Of a stretch of DNA of 64,000 nt, positions 11,905 through 21,842 are shown piece by piece. Positions within the stretch are counted from its first letter, which is position 1. Each line of letters starts with the position of its first letter. Location: the NCBI GenBank assembly GCA_022925895.1, contig JAKSYS010000026.1, forward strand, positions 141,687 to 205,686, written 5' to 3'. The notes beneath the pieces are model-generated. The model was given only the letters and a program-made list of their open reading frames with translations. It was not told the origin of the DNA and made no database searches. The DNA comes from Fragilaria crotonensis. Taxonomy: Eukaryota; Bacillariophyta; Fragilariophyceae; Fragilariales; Fragilariaceae. The position numbers were made by a program, and so were the translations under genes.

Positions 11905-12360
11905 GGCCCCACACACCATAAGCCCAATGAACCAACCCCTGGCAACATTGCCATCAATGAGATCGATAACCACGCTGACACCACGTGTGCTGGACCGAAT
12001 TGGCGTTTGCTCGAACTTTCGGGCGAGTACTGCAATGTTTCTCCCTTTCTGCGGAGTATCAACCGAAGCCAGATGTCCCGATTGCGAAGTGTGCTACGAC
12101 GTACACGTGTCCCACAACCGGCGACTCTGTCGTCCTGGTCGCTGACCAAGTGCTGTGGTTTGGCAGTGATTTACACTGCTCCTTAATCAACCCCATCAGA
12201 TCCGAGCCCATGGCTACGGCGTTTGTGATGATCCATGGGATCCGCACCGACCGATTGGCCTTGATTTGGATTCCATTTTTATTCCCTTACCGTTTCGGGA
12301 CCGAATCTTTCATTCGAGTCACGCGTCCCCACTGATTGGGAAATGTCGAATCTACCGATT
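11905..12360 (+). pseudogene. copia aspartic protease region
   Basis: Processes the polyprotein. The recognisable box is INEIDNHADTTCAGPNWRLL (about 11955-12015), the diatom-copia equivalent of the D-T/S-G active-site loop. It is followed by PKPDVPIAKCATTYTCPTTG and DQVLWFGSDLHCSLINP. Several indels move the reading between frames, and the catalytic loop reads D-N-H-A-D-T. The protein is clearly broken here. Confidence 0.6.
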
Positions 12361-12639
12361 GTCGAAATTACTTCGCCGACTTGGAATCCCGCGGACATGC
12401 ACATGTCTGCACCGCGTCGGAATCCAGCGCGTGCCGTCGACTGTATATCGACCGCTGGACGGGATATATGGTCCCATTCGACTGCACCCCGACGGCGATC
12501 TTCCCCACTTCTGACCCGCGTTGCGTGTCTTCTTTGTATGCGAATGCTATTCGTGTCCTCTGCGCTTACGGGGACGCACGGTGGGATAAGCGCAACGATC
12601 ACGAGCGAACGACACTCGACTGTAACCTTTGAGAATCTA

Positions 12640-14403
12640 AGTCGCAATGGAATATTGGCCTCGAGACGGCCAAGCGAACCCTTCAGGTAACTACCCAGCG
12701 CGGGGTAAGAACGGCGGTTCACCCGTTGCATCGAAGATATCGTGTTGATCACTTACACCTGAACCGGCGACGCCTAAACGGGGACTGGTTCACTGATACC
12801 TTATTCTCGAAGGTCATATCAATCCAGGGTAACACGTGCGCGCAAGTATTCACTAACGGATCGTTCACCACGGTCCATCCTCTCGATTCGAAATCGAAAG
12901 TCGCTCGGGCGTTGACCGAATTTGCCGACGATGTTGGCATTCCCGACTCTTATTGTCTGATGGAGCTCCTGAAATTGTTGGTCCTAAGACTGACTTTATG
13001 AAGGAGGTAAATCGTTTGAAGATCAGGTTAAAGCGATCTGAGGTTGGACGATCGAATCAGAATTACGCGGCCGAGAGAGAAATCGGCGAGCTCAAGAAGC
13101 GATGGAGGAATCGCATGCTCAAGCGGAAAGTCCCACCTCGTCTGTGGGATTATGGTCTGGTCTATGAGACTAACATTCTAAACAGAATTCCTCGTGGCCA
13201 ACAACTGCGCACCGGGATTGAGATTGTCACCGGTGAGACACCAGACATATCCGAGTGGATCGACTTTGAGTTTTACGATCGCGTATGGTACTATGACCAG
13301 AAGAAAATCGAAATCGACGGCAGCGGGCGACGTCTCGCGCGATGGCTTGGTGTTGCCCACCGGGTCGGGAGCGATCTATGCTATTGGCTACTACTTGAAT
13401 CCGGCAATGTAATTGCCCGAACTACGGTACAACATGTCGTACGTGACGACTACCTGAACAATGACGTCAAAACCGAAATCGAGAGTTTCGACCGCGCAGT
13501 TGACGAGCGTCTGTCAGATCAGAACTTTATGGTTAATGCAGCTGACGGATTTTATATCCAAGACGAGTTTGATGAGGTGCCGAGTGGCACCGTACGCACC
13601 GATGAAGATTATGGTGATATGGATACCCCTGACACGTTGGATGCCGACGACATCAACGACGACGTAATTGACAAGTATTTGAATGCAGAACTAATATTCG
13701 ATGTCGGTACCGGCAGCGAACGCAAAGGCCGTGTGGTCAAACGTGCAAAGGGTACCTCTGGCGAACCGATTGGTCGTGCACATTCCAACCCCCTGTTCGA
13801 TACCCGAGAATACGTTGTGGAGTTCACCGATGGATCCACTGAGAACTACTTCGCAAATGTGATTGCAGAGTGCATGTATGCACAGGTTGACTCTGAAGGA
13901 AATCAGTATCAATTATTGAGCGAGATCACTGACCACAGGTCTGACAACTCGGCGATTCAAATCGCAGATGGTTTCACCACAAGTCGTAATGGGAATCGTA
14001 TCCCGAAACCGACAACCCGAGGCTGGTCCCTTTTGGTCTCGTGGAAGGACGGGTCTTCGGACTGGCTACCATTGAAGGATTTAAAAGACGCCTATCCTGT
14101 TCAAGTTGCAGAACATGCAGTGGCAAACAAAATTGCCAATGAGCCAGCGTTTAACTGGTGGGTACATACGGTTCTGCGGAAGCGAAATCGCATTGTTGCG
14201 AAGGTCAAACGCTATTGGCGTACGACCCACAAATTCGGCATACGTGTGCCAAAGACAGTCGAAGAAGCCCTGACGATTGACGAAGAGACTGGAACCGACT
14301 TCTGGCGCAAGGCACTAGGAAAGGAGATGACAAAGGTGAAAGTCGCGTGGAAAAGCGCTGACGGATATCACCCGCGCAAGCACGAAGCGGAAAGGAGCCA
14401 TCG
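12640..14403 (+). pseudogene. copia integrase and linker
   Basis: Inserts the element cDNA. HPLHRRYRVDHLHLNRRRLN leads into the catalytic core (TDTLFSKVISIQGNTCAQVF, then EFADDVGIPD, then AAEREIGELKKRWRNRMLKR), giving the D, D and E positions. The frame changes once near 12960. The long frame 12953-14407 then covers the C-terminal integrase part (PDISEWIDFEFYDRVWYYD) and an acidic linker. A chromodomain-like or linker segment (WSLLVSWKDGSSDWLPLKDL) precedes the reverse transcriptase. Confidence 0.8.
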
Positions 14404-15323
14404 ATGATTGGTTTTCAAGAAATTCGATGTCATGTGATATTCGACGTCAAAATGGATTTCACCCGAAAGGCAAGATTTGTTGCCGGAGGGCACACGACCG
14501 ACACGCCAGGATCAATAACTTACTCGAGCGTGGTATCGCGCGACAGTGTACGCCTGGCGTTTCTGATTGCTGGTCTGAACGACCTCGACGTGCTGGCGGG
14601 GGATGTAACTAATGCATACTTAAACGCATCGTGCCGTGAGAAGATTTGGTTTGAAGGCGGCATTGAAACTGGCGAAGACCGCGGTAAAGTCTTGATTGTA
14701 ACGCGTGCCCTATATGGACTCAAATCATCAGGCGCTGCCTGGCGTGCGGACTTGGCGGCAACGCTGTGTCATATGAACTTTACATCAACACAGGCAGATC
14801 CAGATGTATGGATTCGAGTGCCGGAACGCACTATGATATGGTGCTGGTATACGTTGATGACATCCTGATATTCGCGAAGGAACCAAAACAAACTATGGAC
14901 GAATTGGGCAAATTGTACGAGCTCAAACCGGAAAGTGTCCATGAGCCCGATATATATCTTGGAGCCAATATGGAGAAGGTCCAATTGCCGAATGGTAAAG
15001 TGGAATGGGCCATGGGCAGTAAGACTTATGTCAAGAACGCCATCAAAGTTGTCGAAGCATTAATTGCAGAAGACGATCCGGAAGCGAAGTTGAAGTCAAC
15101 GGCGAGGAATCCATTCCCCAGCGGCTATAAACCCGAGCTGGATGTAACTCCTGAACTTAGTGACGAAATGGGGTCGCGTTTCCTTCAATTAATTGGAATA
15201 CTGCGATGGGCAATTGAACTCGACGCCTCGACATATTTGTCGAAGTATCGCAATTGTCCCAACATCAGGCACTGCCACGGCGCGGTCACCTTGAGGCATT
15301 ATACCACATCTTCGCATACTTGA
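14404..15323 (+). pseudogene. copia reverse transcriptase
   Basis: Copia palm motifs are clear. VTNAYLNASCREKIWFEGG carries the first Asp, VTRALYGLKSSGAAW is motif 4, and the catalytic box is VLVYVDDILIFA (about 14840-14875), in a frame one indel away from the first part. A further shift near 15240-15300 separates it from RNase H. Confidence 0.85.
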
Positions 15324-15448
15324 AGAAGCATGAGAATGGAGCTCGAATTGTTTTCGATCCGAAAACCCTGATATCGATGAACGTGTGTTCAACTCTGATG
15401 CCGATTGGCGAGATTTTTACGGGACGTATGTGAGGAACTACCCCGAAC

Positions 15449-15937
15449 ATGCCAGAACCAAAAGGTAAATGTGTGAATATATCATGTTTTGTTGATGCGA
15501 ATCACGCAGGAAATGTTATTACTCGAAGATCGCATACTGGGATTATCATTTACGTTCAGAATGCGCCGATCATTTGGTTTTCGAAACGGCAAAATACCGT
15601 TGAATCCTCCAGTTTTGGGAGTGAATTTGTCGCGCTTCGAGCTGCGAAGGACATGCTTGTCGCGTTGCGATATAAGCTCCGAATGTTTGGCGTGCCAATT
15701 GATGGTCCGGCCAATATATTCTGCGACAATAACGGTGTCGTGAAAAACACAACTATTCCCGAATCAATGCTTGCAAAGAAGCACAATGCAATCAATTATC
15801 ATGCAGTACGCGAGGCTGTTGCCGCGAAGATCATACGTGTGGGAAAAGAGGACGGCATGACTAACTTGGCCGACCTATTTACGAAGGTACTCACTGCAGA
15901 CCGTCGTCGAGCACTATGTCGCCACATTATGTATTAA
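15449..15937 (+). pseudogene. copia RNase H
   Basis: Copia-type RNase H. FVDANHAGNVITRRSHTGII carries the first Asp, SSSFGSEFVALRAAKDM the Glu, IFCDNNGVVKNTTIPES the second Asp, and the end is TNLADLFTKVLT as in most copia elements. This piece is uninterrupted to its stop. It is the last domain of the polyprotein and lies just before the candidate LTR. Confidence 0.85.
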
Positions 15938-15949
15938 GAATGGCATGCC

Positions 15950-16260
15950 CTGGGTTATCGACCGTTGCGTGGGCGAGGTCGTTTACCCCCTGGAGCGGAT
16001 GGAGTCCGCGGGCTTTAATACCAGGTCGTTTTTGCGGACAAGGTGGAATGAGGGATAAATCATTCTGTCACGAGGCGAATTCATGATTTACGGGGACCGT
16101 TTGAATACGGACGATACAGTACGGAAACCGCTAGTACAGTAGTAATCAGAGACAAGAGCAGACGTAGACACAAGTTTATCGTTTACTACTTTTGTACGCT
16201 TCTTGTGTTACTACTTTATCGTTTATCTCGTCTTCTCTAAGGTAAGAGTCGGCCGTTACG
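15950..16260 (+). repeat. Candidate 3' LTR of the copia element
   Basis: The non-coding tail follows the RNase H stop and a purine-rich stretch (ggagcggatggagtccgcgg, 15991-16010) that could act as the polypurine tract. The next bases (about 16130-16260) contain acaagtttatcgtttactac-type repeats. No second LTR copy is visible in the window, so the exact limits are a guess. Confidence 0.3.
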
Positions 16261-17071
16261 TACACATTTGAACGAAGACATGCGCATCATGCATGGAGTC
16301 CGCTGTCCAATGTCCACTGGTCGTACAGCGTCAAATACTTTTAGGGTTTACTACTAGATTGTAGGGAACATTTTATCCAGTGCAGCCTACCTGTACCGTT
16401 GTACTCCGAGTACATCGCATAGTGTTCCAGTATCTGATACAGCGTACCCTCGTATCATCATTATGAATAGAATGTGCCACTTCCGTTATAGGAGGCTCAT
16501 TGACCCGGAGATCTGTTTTCAATACGTATGGGAATGCAAGTCAATCAACTGCGACAACACGATCGTGGTGTGACGGTCAAGTGGTGGGTTGGGATGCATC
16601 GATCGCGGTCTGGGACGTGGCTTTTTCCTGGCGTCATCGAATGATGATGCATCTGTACCCATGATCTTCTGCTAGAGTTGAAGAGTACAGCAATGCACCA
16701 TTGTGCCAGTCGTCGGGCGATACGGGCTGTACATGGTAGGAGGCGGACGTTGTAGAATGCATACGAAATGGTCACAGACAAATGTGTTGATGGTATGCCC
16801 TTTCACAATCCCCTTGAGTCCGTATAGTATGCAATACTATCTCTTTGAATAAAAGTCTTTCGATCCGCAGACCGAGACGACAGCTCATGATTCATGACCC
16901 ACGACGATGCGCACAAGGCAAGAAGGAATCAAACTATTGTGAGTATCATAGATATTGTTAAGCATTCCCTTTTGTTAACGTATGGCATCTGACCCAAAGG
17001 AAGCTTCGCATTTTTTCATCGTGAAGATGCAAGAAACGTAAAGACACTGTTGAACGGGATCGAGGTGGGAA
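16261..17071. other. Spacer with no gene
   Basis: No coding region or RNA gene recognised. It includes the downstream flank of the subtilisin-like gene on the minus strand. Confidence 0.5.
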
Positions 17072-18766
17072 CTACTTGCAAGTCTTCTTCTTTTTTCCTT
17101 GGCAGGTACCACTGCAGCAGTTTAAGGTAACCGCACATGCTCGACCTTTTGCAGTACAGCAGCCCTTTGACAAGTAGTCGGAGGCCGCCTTGGCTTGGAC
17201 GAGGCCGTAACCATAGGTGTCGTCCCTCCCTTCGGTACCCAGGTCCATCGCAGTGACGAAAAGGGCGTTAACGATGTTCTGCTTGGTGCAGGCAGGGTAG
17301 CGGCTCCAGACTAGAGCCGCCACACCCGACACGTGTGACGTCGCCATGCCAGTGCCATCATAATAATCATAATTGGTCGCGACAACAGAAAGAGTGGCTG
17401 ATGTGCCCGCCATATTGACCAGTGCTGCGCCATCGGTGCCGGATATGCCGACAGCAGGTATGACTCCTGTGGGGGAGGCACTAAGGGAGCCTAAAAATAG
17501 TCCAGGTTCCTTGTTGTAGATGATGACACCAAGCCCCCCCCAACTCTCGCATTCCTGGACTTTCTCAGGGAAGCCGATACTTCCACGCTTGATGACGCAA
17601 ACTTTGCCGGAAGCACCTTCACAGTCTCCTGGGCTGCCTAGTCCATCGATTTGACCGCATATGAATAGGGGACCGGTTGCGGTATTGGTCGCAGAGGCCT
17701 CCATTGCCCTGACTTCGTAGCTCATCCCGGCAACGACCAAAGATCCTGCCCTCCCCTTGCCCATATGCCAGGTCGACAGGACATCGACACCCGGAGCCGC
17801 CAAATCCACCTGATCGTTCTGCTGGGAGAAGGATGCGATGGTCTTGCTTGAGTCAATGGCGGCAACGGAAACGACTGAGCTGTACGAAGCGGGATACAAG
17901 TAGGAGGTGTCTCCGTCATCCCCGGCGGTAGCAATGGAGAGCACGCCCGCCTTGCTTGCACTATTGAAGGCTTTTAATTCAGTCTTGCTTGGATCGGCAC
18001 TCCAATAATGAATGTTAACGATTTTGGCACCAGCAGATCTGCAAGTGTTCAGAGCGGCAACGAGGGTGGACGAGTACGCCCACAAACCATCATCATCAAA
18101 CACCCGCACGATATGGAGCTTAACGCCAGGACTAACGCCGACGACGCCCATATCATTATTACCGATAGCAGCGATCGTCCCAGCGACATGCGTGCCAAGG
18201 CCAGTTCCATCTTGGGACCAGGGACCTGCTCCGACATCAGACGCGCCGTTGACACCACTTGAGGGAAGGTCTTCGTGGCCCAAGGTGTAGCCAGAGTCTA
18301 TCATGCAAACTTTGATAGGGGACGTGGTATTGAAGGATACCTTGTCAGCTTGGACCATCCCAATGCCGTATGGTTTGACCTCGGCGAGCCTCCTATGGTT
18401 TGGCGACGATGGGACAGAGTTAGTACCGCCACCGCGAAGGCCGATGAAATGGCGCTTGTAGTCTTGCTCTACATATGCGATGTTCGGGTCAAGTTTGAGC
18501 GCCTCGACTTTGCTCGGGTTCATGGTTGTTGCGACTGCCTTGTAGTTGGGGAAGTTGTGGCGGACGGCTTTGGCGTGGGACCTAGCCGTGTCAAGTCCCA
18601 TTTCGTTATGGTACCCTATGATGTACTTGTCCTGTTCAACTTCATCGGCAGCGTCAAATATGCCGACGCCGTCGTGGACGGGCTGCACCGGCTGACCATT
18701 GGCGGGTACGAGTGTCTTGAGCCCCAAGTGGGCGAACAGGAGCAACGATGCAAATGCTAGCTTCAT
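17072..18766 (-). CDS. Secreted subtilisin-fold protein (peptidase S8 relative) lacking catalytic residues
   Basis: 564 residues in one exon. The order is signal peptide (1-24, MKLAFASLLLFA start), I9-type propeptide (about 48-105), S8 fold (about 145-530) with an inserted PA domain (about 365-455), and a short Cys-rich tail (536-563; C-x6-C-x5-CC-x3-C-x7-C, knottin-like spacing). Asp157 of the catalytic triad is present (KVCMIDSGYTLGHEDLP). The catalytic His position is Leu190 (GTGLGTHVAGT), the oxyanion-hole Asn is Asp283 (ATAGDDGDTS), the nucleophile Ser is Gly473 (DGTGMATSHVSG), and the substrate strand normally reading S-L-G-G is N-I-H-Y-W-S. Peptidase activity is therefore unlikely. A binding, inhibitor or decoy role, or recent loss of function, are the options. 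The Met at 18766 is chosen because it opens a clean signal peptide. Confidence 0.9.
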   Translation of the reverse strand: MKLAFASLLLFAHLGLKTLVPANGQPVQPVHDGVGIFDAADEVEQDKYIIGYHNEMGLDTARSHAKAVRHNFPNYKAVATTMNPSKVEALKLDPNIAYVEQDYKRHFIGLRGGGTNSVPSSPNHRRLAEVKPYGIGMVQADKVSFNTTSPIKVCMIDSGYTLGHEDLPSSGVNGASDVGAGPWSQDGTGLGTHVAGTIAAIGNNDMGVVGVSPGVKLHIVRVFDDDGLWAYSSTLVAALNTCRSAGAKIVNIHYWSADPSKTELKAFNSASKAGVLSIATAGDDGDTSYLYPASYSSVVSVAAIDSSKTIASFSQQNDQVDLAAPGVDVLSTWHMGKGRAGSLVVAGMSYEVRAMEASATNTATGPLFICGQIDGLGSPGDCEGASGKVCVIKRGSIGFPEKVQECESWGGLGVIIYNKEPGLFLGSLSASPTGVIPAVGISGTDGAALVNMAGTSATLSVVATNYDYYDGTGMATSHVSGVAALVWSRYPACTKQNIVNALFVTAMDLGTEGRDDTYGYGLVQAKAASDYLSKGCCTAKGRACAVTLNCCSGTCQGKKKKTCK

Positions 18767-18865
18767 CTTGTCCTCACTTAACGCTCAGTAAAGCAAACAA
18801 CCCAAGCAACAACTACTTCAGATTATTGATGTCAGATTGTGACTTCTCGGTGTCAACATGTATCA
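18767..18865 (-). promoter_or_regulatory. Upstream region of the subtilisin-like gene, duplicated at 21.5 kb
   Basis: The roughly 95 bases before the start codon (5' UTR or proximal promoter) recur at 21495-21586 in opposite orientation with about 90% identity by eye, including the stretch gtagttgttgcttgggttgt. Conservation over both copies suggests they duplicated together with the leader exon. No TATA element is evident. Confidence 0.5.
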
Positions 18866-20785
18866 GAAAGGGATTACAAGTGGTACTGTATTTAAGATAT
18901 TATATTTACTGATACGTACGAAGCGAATTGACATAGGTGCGTTCCTACTATGGCTGGGTTCATATTTTAGGTACACTAGGTAGCTTAACGTAGGCCTAGT
19001 ATTATGATTTTTGGTGCTGACCGAGAAAAGTATACGAAGTCTACGGTACTTGTACAGCTGTGTACTGAACTGCTGATGCCCAGATGACCCACAAACCCAA
19101 AGGTAGCCATGGCGAATCAACGCACAAGAAAATGGAAATGGCGTTCGAGTGTTTCAGAACCTGCAATGCGAGCGCCAGCGTGACAAGATCTGCACCACAA
19201 AGCAGCCATGCTGGTAGATACAATGACAAGATTCGTGAGCAGCCAACAACAAAAATGAGCCCACGATCGAAATCCAAGAGTGTTCGTTATCTCCTTTAAT
19301 CAAAGCCCCTTCTCCTCCGCCATGCTCTTGATCCTCCTCCGGCTTGTTGGATAAAGAGAAGGCCATGGAAATTATATGCCCCAAGCGAAATCCAACCTTT
19401 TGAAAGAAAGCAGCGTCGTGATTATACTATGTGGCGGGCAATGGTGGGCATGTAGTACCGCTTGTGACTGACAACTGCGCTCGAATTGCATCCGAGGAGA
19501 CGTGTGGCAGTATCAAATTATTTCAAAGTTCGTAACAGGCGGGCAGAGGTAGGCGCTGGGATAGGAGGGCTTGCGCTTCGGATCAAGAACAATTGATTTG
19601 AAGTTGTTGACAAGAATCAGGTCCGTACTGCTGGGCAGCAGTGTTGAGAAGTTTGCTTGAATCTTATGATCTCGTCATCAACATATCCTGGTGGATCCTG
19701 ATAACATATCAATAACTGCTGCCCAAGTCCGGATATTTGAATTGCTCTTGGCGAACATCCGCCAATGCTGTCTCTTCCAATTCATGAGCGAACTTGATAA
19801 TCGGCAACTTCTGGATTCCAGGTTTCATGTTGATAAAACTCGCGAAACTCGCGGACCAGCCACCGCCAAGTTTGGGTGACTATGAAGGGATCCCAGTGTT
19901 TAGAGGCAGGTTCCCCCATGCGCGTCAAGAACTCGAGTCCTGCAAGATGTTGGGTACGTTGTAATTTGGCTGTGACAACAGGCTACCACAAGAGGCCGTG
20001 ACAAATTGATCCAGCAGCCAGGGACGGAACCGAGATCGCAAACCAGCGATGTCAACATGGTTGCCAGTTCTCAAATTGGCAATATTGCAACAGTCCTCTT
20101 CATCAGATAATGTTTCTGGAATCACCAGAGAAGTTGTAGTAGATGCTCAGCATAGACCGCCTATTTCTGGCACGTTATCAGTAGAAATGTGATTATTGGC
20201 CGTGAATCTTTCAAAACAGCGTTTTCTGTGGAGCTTCCACGTGATTTCACTCATGATGAGGAAGGAGATGATGTTTATGCAAGAAGCTCCACGGAATATC
20301 AAGGATTGGTTGAGATGTGCACCATCATGGTCCATGGACTCAGAAGCAAGTGATTCGGCGTGTTAATCTATTTTCAATTTTCGCCGTCTAAAAAAATAGT
20401 GGTACTAGTACGTAGAGCTCTACCTCGAGAATCTTCCTGGTGCATCCAGCCATAAGTTGAAATCAAGCTCAATTTTTTGAATTTTTTGAAAATCGTATCA
20501 TGCGATAATCTTAGCTAAAATACATGTGTGTCGCCATTCTTACCAAAATTTTTGATTTTATCGGTATCATATGGTTTCACAAGATACCGTACCTTCGCCG
20601 TTGAGCCTTTTGGATCCGTTACATGGCAGGTATGGGCAATATCAAAGGTTATTGCAATTTCATCTGCGCGACTCCCTCCAACAACTTCCAGGATCAAAAA
20701 TTCAAGATCCGCAAAGATTCTGTCACAAACCCGGAAATGATACCAAAATTCCCAAAAATCTCTTGGTAAGAACGCCCATTACGGA
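18866..20785. other. Long non-coding stretch with one ORF remnant
   Basis: No complete gene is visible. From 20186 to 20353 (plus) an open stretch of 55 codons starting NVIIGRESFKTAFSVELPRD and ending in a stop reads like the C-terminal exon of an unknown protein, without recognisable domain or start. The rest shows no coding signal or RNA gene. Confidence 0.35.
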
Positions 20786-20787
20786 AC

Positions 20788-21336
20788 AAGTTGAAAAATA
20801 TTTATGATACGCATGACGCGAATTGGCTCAACCTGGACCAATTGATACCTATATGGCGACAACGGAAACGACTGAGCTGTGCGAAGCGGGAAACCAGTAG
20901 GAGGTGTCTCCACCATTCCCGGCGGCAGCAATGGAGAGCACGCCTGCCTTGCTTGCAGTATTGAACGCATTTAATTCAGTCTTGCTTGGATCAGGACATC
21001 CCAAACTCATGCTGACGATTTTGGCACCAGCAGCTCTGCAAGTGTTCAGAGCGGCAACGAGGGTGGACGAGTACGCCCACAAGCCATCCCCAAACACCCG
21101 CACGATGTGGAGCTTAACGCCAGGACTAAGAAATTAGGTTTATGCCACCCTTGGGATACACCCGTCGGCAAGGCAAAGTGAGGCACATGTAAAGGCATTC
21201 TCAAGAAACGGGACATGCGTTTCACGACATTCCTTGTATCGCTTTTGGAATTTGGATGGCTTTAAATGTAGGCATCAATTGGTCCAGGTAGAGCACATTC
21301 GCGTCATGCGTAACATAAATATTTTTCAACCTGTAT
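20788..21336. mobile_element. Inverted-repeat unit enclosing a subtilisin gene fragment
   Basis: About 65 bp at 20788-20853 (containing gttgaaaaatatttatgata, then cgcatgacgcgaat, then cctggaccaattgat) reappears as its reverse complement at 21271-21336 with roughly 85-90% identity by eye. The enclosed 420 bp is mostly a piece of a subtilisin gene (20854-21127). The arrangement looks like a foldback element or non-autonomous transposon that captured a host gene piece. No target-site duplication or transposase was identified. Confidence 0.6.
20849..21127 (-). pseudogene. Subtilisin (S8) gene fragment
   Basis: An internal piece of about 84 codons, near identical to residues 216-304 of the intact paralogue at 17-18.8 kb (FGDGLWAYSSTLVAALNTCR, then KIVSMSLGCPDPSKTELNAF, then LSIAAAGNGGDTSYWFPAS). 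Unlike that gene it keeps the normal substrate strand (S-M-S-L-G) and the oxyanion-hole Asn (AAAGNGG). It therefore derives from a less altered relative. It has no start, signal peptide, His box or Ser box, and it is bounded by inverted repeats. Confidence 0.85.
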
Positions 21337-21478
21337 CGGTAAGTCAATTCGCTTCCTGCGTATCAGTATACATTTTTCAACTTGTGTGCATGTAAGTTTC
21401 AGAATTTGGATCATCAGGTGGTGCGGTTGATCAAATTTGCTTCATGCATATCAGTATATATCTTTTCTATGCAGTAAT
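21299..21478. repeat. Three diverged copies of a ~38-bp motif
   Basis: Related segments begin at 21299 (ttcgcgtcatgcgtaacata), 21349 (ttcgcttcctgcgtatcagt) and 21438 (ttgcttcatgcatatcagta), each followed by an A/T-rich tail ending near tttttcaacttgtg or a variant. The first copy is part of the right inverted repeat, so the repeat arm seems to have been amplified. Confidence 0.55.
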
Positions 21479-21489
21479 CCCTTTCTCCT

Positions 21490-21662
21490 AAATGTTGACA
21501 CCAAGAAATCACAATCTGACAGCAATAATCTGAAGTAGTTGTTGCTTGGGTTGTTTGCTTTACAAAGTGTTTATTGAGGACAAGATGAAGCTAGCATTTG
21601 CATCGTTGCTCCTGTTCGCCCTCTTGGGGCTCAAGACACTCGTACCCGCCAATGGTCAGCCG
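21490..21662 (+). pseudogene. Displaced 5' end (promoter plus signal peptide) of a subtilisin paralogue
   Basis: The promoter-like stretch and first 26 codons of the intact gene recur here on the opposite strand. The start is at 21584, the product begins MKLAFASLLLFALLGLKTLV and is identical except His13 to Leu. After PANGQP the match stops, and the frame continues into unrelated sequence for about 60 codons (to 21842). It could still direct secretion of a short peptide if transcribed, but no evidence supports that. Confidence 0.8.
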
Positions 21663-21842
21663 CTTAATTATTTATGTCTATGTCTCACAAAAAATGAATC
21701 ACTGACATTTAATCGGATTTGTCTATGCTTGTCATCATACGCTCATGCAAATACCGATGAGGCAAGGGTATACATCGTACATAAATACGCACTCCGTGCT
21801 CATGTTCAATATTGCAAAATCGTGCACAATTTGCTCAACTAG

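Larger units (their letters stand above)
10790..16260 (+). mobile_element. Ty1/copia retrotransposon, diatom type, nearly complete
   Basis: Gag, protease, integrase, reverse transcriptase and RNase H follow in the copia order on the plus strand. The gag opening (EWDYTDELFLDDDEMRRFQ, from about 10814), protease box and integrase wording are those of the abundant diatom copia elements (CoDi type, from general knowledge). Frame breaks occur around 11600, 11780-12640, 13000, 14400, 14830 and 15300, so it is probably inactive. A candidate 3' LTR follows RNase H, but I could not find the matching 5' LTR next to gag. The non-LTR fragment abuts there. Confidence 0.85.

Noticed and set aside
18008-18760. 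Plus-strand frames opposite the subtilisin gene
   Set aside because: They are antisense shadows of a well-supported gene, with no domain of their own.
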